Source: Cerioporus squamosus (taxonomy: Eukaryota > Basidiomycota > Agaricomycetes > Polyporales > Polyporaceae). From it: a stretch of DNA of 64,000 bases. Shown here piece after piece: positions 1 to 11,840 of this stretch (its first letter is position 1; every line of letters begins with the position of its first letter). The stretch is from NCBI GenBank assembly GCA_022592435.1, contig JABYQS010000051.1:124001-188000 (forward strand). Reading direction: 5' to 3'. The position numbers were made by a program, and so were the translations under genes. The notes under the pieces are model-generated. The model saw only the letters and a program-made list of their open reading frames with translations, ran no database searches and had not been told where the DNA came from.

Positions 1-1441
1 TATGTCGCTTCAACTTGTACCATTGACAACCGCAGCGAGACTTGAGGCGTATGCACGCGTTACACGATGGCACTCCGGCTCGAATGGGTTCGTAAACTCG
101 CCCGGAGATATGGCGAGCTCGTCGAAAGGACCTGCAAACATTGTTCTCCTTCAGCACATGAAGAAGCATTGACCATTTAGCTGGCAGGTAACGATACATA
201 CCTATCGGAGTATCTGTATAACGCAGTAGCGTGATAGAGCCGCGACCACCACGGAACGCCTCTTGGGTCGTGCTCATCTTGTACAACAAGGTTTCTTGAG
301 CTGGAAAGAAGTTTATGGGTAACGTCTCTCCAGGGTCTGGGCGATGGGCGATGGACGTAATGAACCACCAGGCCTGTCATTGGTTGAGTGCCCGCACAGC
401 TTTGTCCAGGGGAACTGTAGTAACGCACCTCTGCTTTCACTGTCCATGGGGCCGGAGTAGGTCGCATCTCGTTGGGGCGTGCGGGTTCAGCTTCTGTGGT
501 CATCTGGAGGGATGTCTTTCTTGTGTCTCTGCTTGGTGGTAGTCTGAAGATAGGAACAGGTCCTGGTGGGTTGTGATAGTCACGGTGGCAACTTAAGTTG
601 AGCGCGTGAACTACGTTTGTGTGCTTCTCGGTGATACGGCCTCGACTTTTCCGCTTGCAGCTGTACTCTGCCACCGATTGCCGGATGGCACACCCTCATC
701 CAACCCAGCACGCAGTAAAGGAGTTGATCTTATATTATATGAGTGCTACTTACCATCCAAAGAGCTCATACTCCAGCTCTGTGAGGTGAACTGGTTGAGA
801 TCAATGCGTAGTGTACCGGGCAGAATTGTTTTGGGCGAGACTGCCGGCAGAAATGGCAATGGCAATTGCCATAGGCTGGCAGTTGCCTGGCGAATAACTT
901 AGCGCCTGGTACCACATCCGCTAAGTTGACACCTGGAGCAGCACCTAAAGCAACCCAGAATTGTCTCGAGAGCATCTATCATCAATGCATCGCTCTGTAA
1001 TGGCAGCCCCAGGACGGACTCAGTGCGAAAATTCGCAAGTTCATCGTCTTCGTCACTGAGAATTACCAAATATGGATATAGACGCCGTACTTCTGCCACA
1101 TTCTGCCCAGCGATGAGCCCGGCAGATATGGCAAATGCCGCTGGCAATTGCCACTGGCGAATTGGCAGCATTCTGCCAAGTACATTATCAATGCGGCGCG
1201 GCGCCGGCCGCCAGTGCATCCAAAGCTGTGCCCGGAAGCAATGCAGTCGGCAAGCGCCTGCAAGCGCCCGCATATCTCGGGACAGACGCCTCAGGCACGT
1301 GGCTTGTAGGCAGTTCACTTATGTCAGCACAGTGGCTGCTGGGACTGTACAGTTCTACCCGATTTGTCGAGAGGTAACTTTCACTTACCCGATAGCAAGC
1401 ACGCCGCCGTACTCAACGCCCCCTCCAATAAATCCCTCAAG
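1..1441. other. Gene-free stretch with a diverged direct repeat
   Basis: No frame here gives a recognisable protein. Two related segments, about 826-900 and 1099-1165, share a CGGCAGA..ATGGCAA..GGCAATTGCCA core, so a roughly 70 bp unit appears to have been duplicated about 270 bp apart and then diverged. The last 100 bp must hold the RPL43 promoter and 5' leader; I saw no clear TATA box. Confidence 0.5.
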
Positions 1442-2037
1442 ATGGTGAGTATTTCTGCTTCGATGAAGTGCTGTCGGCATGCTAATTGTGCTTGTAGACG
1501 AAGCGCACTCGCAAGGTCGGCGTTACCGGCAAGTACGGTACTGTGAGTGTTGTTCATTTGCAGGATTGGCCTCAGGAAGGAAGGGAAGCGGTTTGGGAAT
1601 TCGGTGCTGACGACTGGTTATCTGCATGGGTAGCGTTACGGTGCCTCCCTGCGTAAGCAGGTCAAAAAGGTGCGTTCAGTCCCGCTTACTCGTGCACCAG
1701 CATATTGAAGGAATGTCCCGCGTAGATGGAAATCACCCAGCACGCACGGTACACCTGCACTTTCTGCGGCAAGGTTCGTATTCATGGTACTCGCGCGACA
1801 CTTCCGTGGATTTTGACTGGCGGTTTGGAAAAACAGGACTCCGTAAAGCGTCAGGCTGTGGGCATTTGGAACTGCAAATCCTGCAAGAAGGTCATCGCGG
1901 GTGGCGCGTGGACCGTCTCAACAACGGCGGCGGCAACTGTGCGCAGGTGTGTGACTAGTGGCTTCACCGCGGGGGGGACATGTCCTGATGTTTCTGGCAG
2001 CACTGTTCGTCGTCTTCGGGAGATCACGGAGGCGTAA
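1442..2037 (+). CDS. RPL43: 60S ribosomal protein L43 (eL43, L37a family)
   Basis: A small zinc-ribbon protein of the large cytosolic ribosomal subunit. The spliced product begins [16 protein letters not shown] and continues [12 protein letters not shown], then [15 protein letters not shown], and ends RRLREITEA. The four zinc ligands are the pairs CTFC and CKSC. I place the exons at 1442-1444, 1498-1542, 1634-1669, 1726-1773, 1837-1946 and 2001-2037, about 92 residues in all, which is normal for the family. The first exon is the ATG alone, a layout common in ribosomal protein genes. The fourth intron (1774-1836) is 63 nt, has no in-frame stop and is a multiple of three, so an unspliced read would add 21 residues inside the zinc ribbon. 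The gene converges on the zinc-finger gene at 2281. Confidence 0.95.
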
Positions 2038-2280
2038 TGTTTCACGGTCGCATCTCACATGTCGTGTTTTCCTTCCTCTATCCACGCATATGTATGTTCC
2101 ACGCTATGAACATCGATACAGCCCCATGTCGCCATTGTATTCTACCATGACATCAGGATCGAAATCGGCGGGCATACGGCAAGAACAGACAGATCATCAC
2201 CGTTTATTCCGAATATATAGACAGACAGTACAGGAAGGTATGGACACGCGAACGAATCAAGTGCAAGGTGTGAATACATG

Positions 2281-3906
2281 TTAGAGATCCGCGCTGCCTG
2301 TATGGGCATCTACATGGGACTCTTGGTCCTCTTCATCGGCATCACCATCTTCATCTTCATCTTCATCTTCATCCTCATCTTCGTCCTCGTCGTTTTCATC
2401 ACTCTCACTCTCATGGAAAGTGAGGGAGATGAACTCGTCCCCGAGCTTCCCATCTTCAGCCGTGATCTGACGAGAGCTGGACGCACCATCAGTTTCCACA
2501 GCAGAATCTGGCCCAGCTGAGGAAGTAGTTCCAGACGAAGGTTCGGTACTGGGTCCAGATGTTGAGACGGGTGCCTTCCGGTTGCGATTGGCGCGAATGA
2601 CGTGTGGTAGCTTGCAACCCCTGGTCGTACACTGGCCCTTCTCTGCGAAGTCGGGACATTCACGGACATGCTGTTTGTCGCAATCGAGCCCCTTCTCGCA
2701 GTAGCCAAGCACAGCGAAATCGCGGCAGATGCCTTCGCGCGGCCCGACGTGCACATGAGGGAAGGGGCAATTGGGCCGGTTGCAGCGTCCGTTGTTGGCG
2801 AAGTGGACGCAAAGAGGTGTGCGCTCGGGAGTCGGGTCGTGCGAGAGAGCACACGTTTCGGCAGTGTGTGGACATGTGCCCTGCAAGAATGGCCAGCAGA
2901 TAGCGATCTTGGATGGGTCGTGCTGGTACATGCATGTGAGGCCTCGGTTGCAGGAACCTGATATAATGTCAAAGGTGCGAGACGTCGCATCCAACTCGTT
3001 CGTGAAACATCGAAGTAGTCGGACAGAGACGTACCTGTTGTAGTGAACCGAGGACAGGGCTTATCGGAGTACTTGCGCTTGGCATTCAGACGACGTGACC
3101 TAAGTGCAACAGTAAATGTGCGATGAGACGGCCGCCAGGACGAGGGGACAGACTGGTATTGCTTCCGAGTGTTGTCGAGCGTCAAGTTGCGGTTCATTGC
3201 TCGTCCTCTCCTGGATGTCTTCGGTTTGTACGTCCGTGCTGCACTCATCATGGTCCCTGCCTTGTTTCGTACGAACGAAGCGTGACCTGCTGAGCGAGGT
3301 GCAGGCAAGGCACTCGTCGATGGCGGCTTCGATGTAGGTTTCGGTACTGTTGCACAATGCAGTCAGGACAGAATCGTTCACTGTACGACGCCCAAGGTAT
3401 CCGAGCAGGTCGTGCTTCAAGCGGAACAAGAGCGACTACGATGTCCCTAGACAACTATAGCACGGACTTTCCACCACTTGGAGCAAACTGCAACGTCCCA
3501 TAGCATTGTACAGGACATGATAGAGCGTGTGAGGACTTACGATCTTTGCGGACGAGCGAACGGCCCGAGGATTCAAACGCAATACCATCGATGATGACAT
3601 CACGTTTCTCCTCGGGTACCGTCGAGGGTTGTCGCGGAGCGGGCCTTGGCGCAGTAGCAGCTGATGAGGGAGGCTTGAAAGTCTTGACTGAGGACTTGTA
3701 GTTCGGGTTCACATATACATTGTTGCGAGGGCGGGTCGGAACTGGACCACCTGAGGGACGGGGTGCTGGTTGCCCGGTCTGATGACGGTTAATCGCACCT
3801 GCCAGATTGTTAGCATTGAGCGAGGAAGCCCGCGACGACCGAACGTACCTCTCAAGCGTTCGATTTCGAGCTTGAGGGCGGCAGCGGATGTCGAGGGCGT
3901 ATCCAT
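2281..3906 (-). CDS. CCCH zinc-finger protein, ZC3H3-like
   Basis: A nuclear RNA-binding protein with five tandem CCCH fingers in the C-terminal half (for example CNRGLTCMYQH, CWPFLQGTCPHTAETCALSH, CVHFANNGRCNRPNCPFPH, CRDFAVLGYCEKGLDCDKQH, CPDFAEKGQCTTRGCKLPH). This arrangement matches the ZC3H3 group, linked in animals to polyadenylation and mRNA export; the role here is inferred. The chosen start gives MDTPSTSAAALKLEIERLR; exon 1 is about 3849-3906 and exon 2 begins at 3798 with GAINRHQTGQ. A middle part carries RLNAKRKYSDKPCPRFTTTG, which splices into the first finger. The last exon ends in a long Asp/Glu tract. Start and internal splice sites are predictions; the finger array is seen directly. 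Confidence 0.85.
2347..2392 (-). repeat. TCA/TCT-rich microsatellite encoding an Asp-Glu tract
   Basis: A run of (TTCATC)-like units lies inside the last exon of the CCCH zinc-finger gene. On the coding strand it reads as alternating Asp and Glu. Repeat length could vary between strains and would change only the length of the acidic tail. Confidence 0.8.
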
Positions 3907-4056
3907 GGCGGTGGTTGAAGGGAAAGATGATGTGAGTAGCTCCCAAGCGGCATGCTGACCGTATATGGAACTTGCACCCAAGCCACGCCTTCTCCGGCCT
4001 CCGCACCGCGTCTGCTGTACCCCGTCTTCGTGTCCTAGCCCTTCGTTCTGGCATCC
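3907..4056. promoter_or_regulatory. Short divergent promoter, zinc-finger gene / CCZ1
   Basis: Only about 150 bp separate the two start codons, which point away from each other, so both promoters must share or overlap this stretch. No clear TATA box was seen. Confidence 0.6.
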
Positions 4057-6473
4057 ATGAGCAGGATACCACCTTCTGTGCTGTACCTGACAATCTACAA
4101 CCCAACGCTCAAGCCCGACTTACTCGACCCAGACAACGAAGATGCTGAGGAGCAGGCGCATATCCTGTTCTACACTGCGCGAGAGCATGCCGTGTCGCGG
4201 GATCGGATGCTAAGACAAGTTGGCCTCGCGAAGGCTCTCGTGAACTTCTCAGAGTGAGTGTACGTATTTAGCTGTGAGATGTCTTGAGCCATCTCTCATG
4301 ACGGCGATAGAATGTTCAATGCAGGAGTACCCTGCGAGAACGTACATTCGCAGGCGAGACGTATGGTCATGTTCTCACCTGAGCCGAACTTTTGGATACA
4401 TGCTGTGAGTTAGCTATCTGCCACTGAATAGTCCATGGACTATTAGGAAGCGGTACTGAGCTCTAGGAGGTCGCCCGCTACAATTCCTCACTAATCATCG
4501 TCTACTTAGTGCTATGAGGTTGCCAAGACCCCGAGACTTACCCCTGCCAGCAACAAGAGCAAGGATCCCAAGGGCAAATCGAAAGCGAAGGAGAAGGAGC
4601 AGCAACAGCCTACTCGCACTGTCCAGTACGATTATCACGACGGCTCCGTTCATGACATCGCCTTGCGGACGCACTTCGAGCGCGGATACGAGGAGTTCAA
4701 GGTAAGCCAGTCGTATCCCGATTGGGTCCTGAAGCTGAAGCTATCTTAGCTACTGCATGGTACCTTCGAATCCATCATTTCTAGCCTAGGCCAACAAGCA
4801 CTTGAATTGCAACTGGAACGTTTCTTCACCGTATGGGCGTGGAAGTGGGATACGGAAGACGACGATTTCGCGACACACCTCGGTATGTGTGTATAATCTT
4901 GTTGTAGGATGTGACTCTCAAGGAGTGCAGGTGTACCATTGCACCCACTACACGCGAAACTCACTCCGCTATTGGACAAGTTCGCGTCCGCCCTGCCTGA
5001 CGAGCTCATGACATTCGCGTTGATCCCTCCATATGTCATCCCTCCGCGTACACCTAAGTACCCTCCTGCCCTCGTTCGATACATCCTCGCCCGAATACCT
5101 CCCCCACCAACCCCAGTTCCACGCAACAAGCCCAGTGCCCCTGCGACCTCCGCGCCTGAATCCGGACAAGCCAGTGGACCGGCCACATCCTCTGACCAGC
5201 AGTCGACTGCGAACACCGAGGGAGGTTTCACGATGCCTATACCCATGCCCACCATGCCCGCCATGCCGAATGTGAATTTCAGCCTAGACATGAAGAATGT
5301 CAAGTGGAACTGGCCTACATACCTCACCTTCGGAAAAGGCAGCGGAGCGCCGAAGTCCGTCCCTTCGATACCTCCTTCGCCTTCTCCCATGCCGATTACA
5401 CTAGCAACAGTCGTAGATCCACCGCAAGATCCGCAGACTTCAGCGAATGACGATGGGCTTCGACCGACCGGCGTGCGCCGGGAGACATTGGACGTCGACA
5501 CCGCGTCTCTGCTTGAGGCCATCAGCACGGAAAGCATGGGCTCGTATACGCGCGCCGCCTCTCCAACGCCATCTGCACTATCGAAGAGCTCTCAGTTGGG
5601 GGATTCGGGCACACAGAGTACTCTCAACACAGGCGGCAACGTCTCGCCTGTTGATGGTGCAGATTCTCCAGCCGGCGCACAGGACGCTATACCTGATGTG
5701 ATGCATCCGCCGCCATCATTACCTCCGATAGAGATCACAGCACGCCCTCCACGGTCATTCCTCGCGTCGACTGTGCATCTAGCAAATCCATCCGATGATC
5801 ATACTACCCAGAGAAAGCGTGTTCTACATCTTACTGTGCGTGCTGGAAGCTTGTGACCGCCCTGCAACTACTGACAGCCTGACAGCAAGGCGAATACACT
5901 GTAGCGATTGTCGTGGACATGGACTATATCTTGGATCTTGCACGGCTAGCCGACGACACGGTCGCATTCATAAGGAGCATAGACGAACTCGTGACGAATC
6001 AGGCCCAGTGAGTGTTCGCTTTGTGTTCGTTCAAAAATCACTTGCTGACGATATAACAGGAATAAGGATCAGCAACTGCCTTCGGCAGCCAAGATCTTGC
6101 AGCCGAAGGATAGATACATCATCGCAAAGGATGAGTATACTTCGAACTCTGCGGCAGGATTCACTTCTCGATCAGAGCATCTCTATAACGGGCAGCAGCT
6201 CCTCCGAAGGTTCGTCGGCCTCCTTAGCTTGAGCCTTGGTGTATATCGTGACAGTTTGGTATGCTCCACAGCGGCTTGGACGTTTTAGAAGTCTTTTCCC
6301 GTGGCCAGAATCCTCAGCATTGGCACATCGGCAGGCGAGGTCTGGGTGTCACTGCCGACGGACGTCAAGTAGAAGGCGAGGTGTTCATGGAAGTTGCTCG
6401 GAAGGAGACAACTTTGGCGGATGTGGACAACGAGCTTGCTGGGGTGGTTAGGCGGTTTGTCGAGCAGGCGTAA
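4057..6473 (+). CDS. CCZ1: CCZ1-type vacuolar fusion protein (longin domain)
   Basis: CCZ1 pairs with MON1 to form the exchange factor that loads Rab7/Ypt7 on endosomes and vacuoles. The first exon encodes MSRIPPSVLYLTIYNPTLKP followed by LFYTAREHAVSRDRMLRQVG and ALVNFSE. This is the first longin half typical of fungal Ccz1. The next exons add MFN..PCENVHSQ and SPEPNFWIHA. A central proline/serine-rich stretch (about 4940-5850) looks disordered. The last exon holds the second conserved part (YNGQQLLR, then RGQNPQHWHIGRRGLGV) and ends in VVRRFVEQA. At least eight exons are needed. The family call rests on the N-terminal block; the low-complexity middle is unusually long but open throughout. 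Confidence 0.82.
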
Positions 6474-6729
6474 TTCGTGTACGGACTGTCGATCGCATAG
6501 TAGATCCTGGATTGTAACCTCTGCGTCCCATGAGGCCTGAGGAATAGCGGAACTCTGTCCAATCGGATACCCGCACAATACATATGTATTGTTGTTGAAG
6601 GGGTTCAGATCTGTTTGCGCTGTCCACGGGCGTCTACTGAGAGGCGCTTCTAGAGAGTACGCGTCGAAGTCGAGTGGCATTGCATCTGCAGACTTTTACC
6701 TCTGCTATCCTGCCACGACCACTAATGCT

Positions 6730-9700
6730 ATGCTGACGCCGCCGTCTCCCTCGAGTTCTCCCTCACTGACCCCAAACGACCTCACGAATAGTCGCAAGAG
6801 ACAACGCTCGTTATCTATGGCATCAGAGGCTTCCACATCTTCGCCAAAACGTGCGGCCTCGCAAGACCCGCAGGCAGCCCAACCATCTAATGACATGACC
6901 CCTTCTATCCCTCCAGTGGCAGGCGCGGACGCCAGCGACGACATCGACGCGTATATGGCCGAACAGGGCGAAGACCACGGTGTGGCCGTACGACCTGCCG
7001 CAGGCACGGAGATCTCGCAGCAGGAGAAGCTGAAGCTGGTGGAGGATGCGCTGAAGAGACACATGGCTGTGGGCGAGACGTGGTACGTTGTCTCGCGCCG
7101 ATGGTTCCAACGATGGAAGAAGGCGATGACCGGTGAAGAAGACAAGGAGGGTCGGGTGGAAGAGGCACAACTCGGACCGGTGGATAACACGCCGCTCTGT
7201 GGATCGAACGGGGAGGTTACGTCTTCCCTGGTCGAGCACGTCGATTGCGAATTTGTTCCTGAAGATGTTTGGAAGCTGTTTGAGCAATGGTACGTCCGAT
7301 CTCCTGCGCAGGTGTGTAGAGTGTGGTGTGGCGAGCGCTGCGCTGCAGCCCGTTAGAGTCGCTATATGCTGCGAGTGTACATCGCAGGCAGTTTTATCAT
7401 GATGGTGTCAGCCAGTGCTCCAGATCTGTACTAGAGCTCCTTGCATACGTTCTGCATGCACGCTGCGAAGATGTCGTGAGGATTTTCCCGCCCGACTGGC
7501 GGGGGACGCCCCTACTAGTATATTCACTGACATTTACTGGTACGCTCCGCGAACCTTATGCTCACAGTATTCGTTGTCGCAGGTATGGACCATCGCCGAT
7601 CCCACTACCAAGAAAAGTCATCGAGCGTGGAATTACGAAGCTGGCCACTCTCGAACTCCACCCCCCGAGGTTCCGTGTCCAACTACTAGTTCCTGCAGTA
7701 ATCGGTCGTTCCTCACCTCCCAAGGTGGTCACTGTGTCTTCAACCGACAAAGTCGGCGACGTCATTCACACTTTTGCCGAAGTGCTCTCCAAGGAGCAAG
7801 CCGCCATCGGCAGGTATCGTGTGTGGAGGGTACCATCCAATATCACATCGGACAGTACTATGCTTGTCAGTGCGGACGCCTTAAGGACCCATGGTGCCAG
7901 TATACTTGAGGCGAATGACGAGAGGACTGTGGAAGGCGAGCTCGTAGGATCGGACGAATCGTTCGTGGTGGAGTTCGCTCAAGGAGGACAGTGGGTCGTT
8001 GATGCCTCACAAGTGCCCTCTCCATCCGCGGCGCGGTCTCTGCCACTCCCGCCGCCGCCGCCCACACAGAATGCCCCCTTGTTCAACTCAGGGTCGGACT
8101 TCTTCGCTCAACTCCAAGAGAAGCTTCCGCCAGCGGTGGGGTCGACGTCTACCTCTCCTTACAAGTCTGGAGCAGTCGCATCTATCAACAAGTCTGGCTC
8201 TTCCGCTCGCGCGAAGGTGCAAGAACCGGGAACGATGGGCCTGGGAAACATGTCAGTCCATCCAAGCGCATACATGTAAAATGACATACTCACGTATAGG
8301 CTATCTCAAGGGGCAACACTTGCTTCATGAATTCCGCAATCCAGTGTCTTGCGCATACGCCTGAACTTATGGATTACTTCCTGACGGGCGTGTACCAAGA
8401 GGAGCTCAATCCTGACAACCCTCTTGGCATGCATGGACAGGTCGCGCAGGCATTCGGAGCCCTGCTGATGCGTCTATGGGATAGGGATTCCGCCATGTCG
8501 TCGTACACACCGCGTGAGTTCAAGCAGACACTCCAGCGGTTCGCGCCACAGTTCAGCGGGTATCAGCAGCATGACTCTCAGGAGCTCATCGCGTTCCTCC
8601 TCGACGGCTTACATGAGGATCTCAATCGAGTGCTGAAGAAGCCGTACGTGGAGAAGCCGGATTGGGAGGGCGGAGGAGACAAGGAGCTCGTTGAGTTCGC
8701 GAACGTATCCTGGGAGGGGCACATGAAGCGCAACGACAGCGTTGTTGTGGATCTGTTCCAGGGTCAGTATAAGAGCACGCTGGTTTGTCCGGAGTGCGAG
8801 AAGGTAAGCACGGACAACAGGTCGTTGAAATGTGTGTGCTGACCAGAAAAAACAGGTGTCCATTACATTCGACCCGTGGATGTATCTCACGCTACCACTT
8901 CCCGTTCAGAAGAAGTGGAATCACGACATCCTCTATATTCCCTGGGATCTTGATCAGCCTCACGTCAAGGTATGGGTGCTCTGTGTTGCTACGCTCTTAT
9001 GTTTGCTCACCGATCATCAGGTTCCTATCGAAGTGAACCGAGATTCCTCCTTCAAAGACGTTCGCCAACTGCTGGGCAGATGGATGGATGCGAAACCTGA
9101 CAACGTAGGTGCTCGGATCCGTGCTTTTGTTTTCATTATTACTCATCCCGTGCAGCTCCTCACGCTAGAGATCTTCAATCACCGATTCTACAAGAACCTC
9201 GACGACAATGTCATGTGTGACGAGATGTCCGACAACGATGTCATCGTCTGCTTCGAACTACCCTGTCATGCCCAGCAGAGTAGGACGTACAAGGCTCACC
9301 CTGACGACCCGTTCATCGTTCCGGTATTCGCCACAGAGAGCACGCCGTCTCGACCCAGCTACGGTCGCGGATCGAACTTGTTTGGGTATCCCTTCATCAC
9401 CGTCATCACGCAGGAGCAAGCGAAGGATCCCGAGGCCATATATGACGCCGTTGCAGACCGATTGCAGCGTTGGACAGCGCACGCTCGTGATCTCTACAAC
9501 TGGGTCGCGGGCCGCCCTGATGAGATGGAACCGGTACACATCCCAATCTCTGGGCAACCAGTCAAGGACACTGTCACCGAGATCAGGGAAGGCGGCGAGG
9601 TTGTTACACTCGAGGAAGAGGTACCCGAGGAAGGTGACATCGTCGACGAGAAGGCGACCGTCGTCCTGCAGGCGGACGAAGATGCCGACATGGAGCTGAA

Positions 9701-11179
9701 CGACGGTGTTCCACACAGAAATGGCTTCAAGCGCGATCTCTTCCGCCTGCGCGTCCAGAAAGGCAACCAGCCTTACGGCGTTGGCTACAACACCTTCGCG
9801 TCGTCGCCGGGTCGCTACGAGACCTGGGAACAGCGCGCCGGGTCTTCCAAGGACGGTGTCTTGCTCCGACCGGACGACGTGTTCTTCGCAGAGTTCGACG
9901 ACCCCGTTAAGTGCTACTACTTCGGCGACGATCGTTCACGCTACGAATATGCTCTCTGGGAGAAGTTCGAGGAGTTTGTGCACCCAGAGCTCGCCGCGTC
10001 ACGTAAGGCGGTGTCAACTCAAAAGCAGAAGGGCATCACGCTGCAGGATTGCCTGGACGAGTTTACGCGCGAAGAGAAGCTCGGCGAGGATGACCTCTGG
10101 TACTGCCCGCGCTGCAAGAAGCACCAGCAGGCAACGAAGCGGATCGATCTGTGGAAGGTGCCCGACGTTCTTGTCGTCCATCTCAAGAGGTTCAGCAACA
10201 GCCGGATGCTCAGAGACAAGATCGATACGTTCGTCGACTTCCCCATCGATGGTCTCGACCTTTCTTCCATGGTCGGAGAACGAACAGTGGGTCAGCGTTT
10301 GCAGCAAGATGGAGTCGACGTCGAGGCTCTGGGTCTCCACGACCTGGAGGAACCCTTGCTGTACGATCTCTTCGCGGTAGACGAACATTTAGGCGGGCTC
10401 GGAGGTGGACACTATCGCGCCTACGCACTGAATCATGTCACTGGCAAGTGGTACCATTTCGATGATTCTCATGTCAGCCCCTCTAGACCGGAGGCTGCCG
10501 TGGTGAGTGCCCAGTTGTCCTCACTTGCGTACCCGAGCTGAGATATGAGCGTTCGCAGAACTCGAATGCCTATCTGCTCTTCTATAGGCGCCGCACCAGT
10601 CGGCCGCTTGGTGGAAAGAGCCATGAGAAGGTCGAGTTGGCGCGGGCTCGCCCTCACGCGGAGGTGGATGTAACGCCTCGTGAAGAGGTCCAGCTCCCTA
10701 CTCCCCCAAGTGAGGGTTCGGTTTCTCGCGGGGAACTCTCCGCCGGGAGCGTCCCACCCACTATCCTTGAGTGGCCTACTCCAAACTCCATGGTTCCTTC
10801 TTCGCCAAGCTCTCCGCCACCGCCGTTAGAGAGCCTGCCCCCTTCATTCGACGAGGCCCTTTTCGACCCCATTTTGCAGGCGGATGGCCTCGCGGGTCTT
10901 CCTTCGACGCAGTTGGAGTTCCCTGACCCTTCATCCCGAGGATCGCCATCATCTATCGACGCCGAGCCTGATGACGACACCGACGGGCCATTCTATCAGC
11001 CCGACCTTGACGACGACAACATGGAAGAGTTCTCTCAAAACTCGCTTCGGCTTCGCAAGGCGAAATTCCCGGGAGATGACTCAGTCGACGAGGACGAGGG
11101 GGTGGATGACGACACGGACGTTCTGATGACCCCCGCTGAATCCGAGCTGGACGAGAACGAAAGTTCTTCGTCGAGATAA
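6730..11179 (+). CDS. Ubiquitin carboxyl-terminal hydrolase with DUSP domain (USP4/15, yeast Ubp12 type)
   Basis: A cysteine protease that removes ubiquitin from proteins. The N-terminus ([13 protein letters not shown]) is disordered. A DUSP domain follows ([20 protein letters not shown] to [10 protein letters not shown]), then a ubiquitin-like insert. The catalytic Cys box reads [13 protein letters not shown] after an intron ending at 8310; the Cys codon is 8321-8323. The second block is [25 protein letters not shown] and a CPRC pair form the zinc-binding fingers. The His box is [14 protein letters not shown], followed by [10 protein letters not shown], so all catalytic residues are present. 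The gene ends with a Ser/Asp/Glu-rich tail of roughly 180 residues. It lies head-to-tail after CCZ1 with about 250 bp between. The start is the first ATG after an upstream stop-containing leader. Confidence 0.92.
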
Positions 11180-11840
11180 GCTGGCGTCGTCACACCGCCC
11201 GGCGTCGGAGACATAGCACAACTCCACATAGGCAGAGGACGCATCACGCTGCGCAACGAAGAATCGGACTGCGCTGTACAATGGCAATGGCAGTAGATAG
11301 CTAGATTCTGTGACATATAATGCGTATGCCGTACGTAAATCTTCGCATCTTGTAATTCCAATGTTCTACTTCTCATTCCCACTGTGCCCCCTCTTTGGAC
11401 GGACTGATAGGGTTGTACTGACATCACTCAGAGACTGCGAGCTTTGTCCGAGTCCTTCGCTGGACGCTCGTCGACTACGTAGAGTCTGAGGCAGCCGATC
11501 TCAGAGCCGTGTTGTTTAGCCTTGTAGAGTACGCCCAGTGGCAGCCGTAGGACGATGTAGTGGTGTTTGTCGGGCCGCTCGTGGGCTTGGCCGTACGTAG
11601 AGGGGCCGCACTGGCTGTATGCAGCCATGTCGTGCTATAGATTATGGATCATCGATCCCAGCAGGTCCCCGATTCTCGTGCGCCATATGGTAGTATCTTA
11701 TGGCACAGTCTATGCTTCTTGAGATCCACGGGTCCAGAAGCCGGGCCAGTCACGTCAGGCACTGGAATTCGCATATAAGCTCAGGCGGGCCGCATCGACA
11801 GTGCCCCAGTCCTTCGACTCTTACCGTCATCTCCCTGATT
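11180..11840. other. Intergenic stretch with one small orphan open frame
   Basis: This holds the USP 3' end and the dihydroxyacetone kinase promoter. On the minus strand, 11628 to 11428, an ATG-started 66-codon frame (MAAYSQCGPSTYGQAHERPD..) has a protein-like composition but matches nothing I know. I do not call it as a gene. Confidence 0.4.

Noticed and set aside
8281..8325. Apparent loss of the USP catalytic Cys box
   Set aside because: An intron from AAC-AT to an acceptor ending CAAG at 8310 joins GLGNM to GNTCFMNS, so the box is complete.
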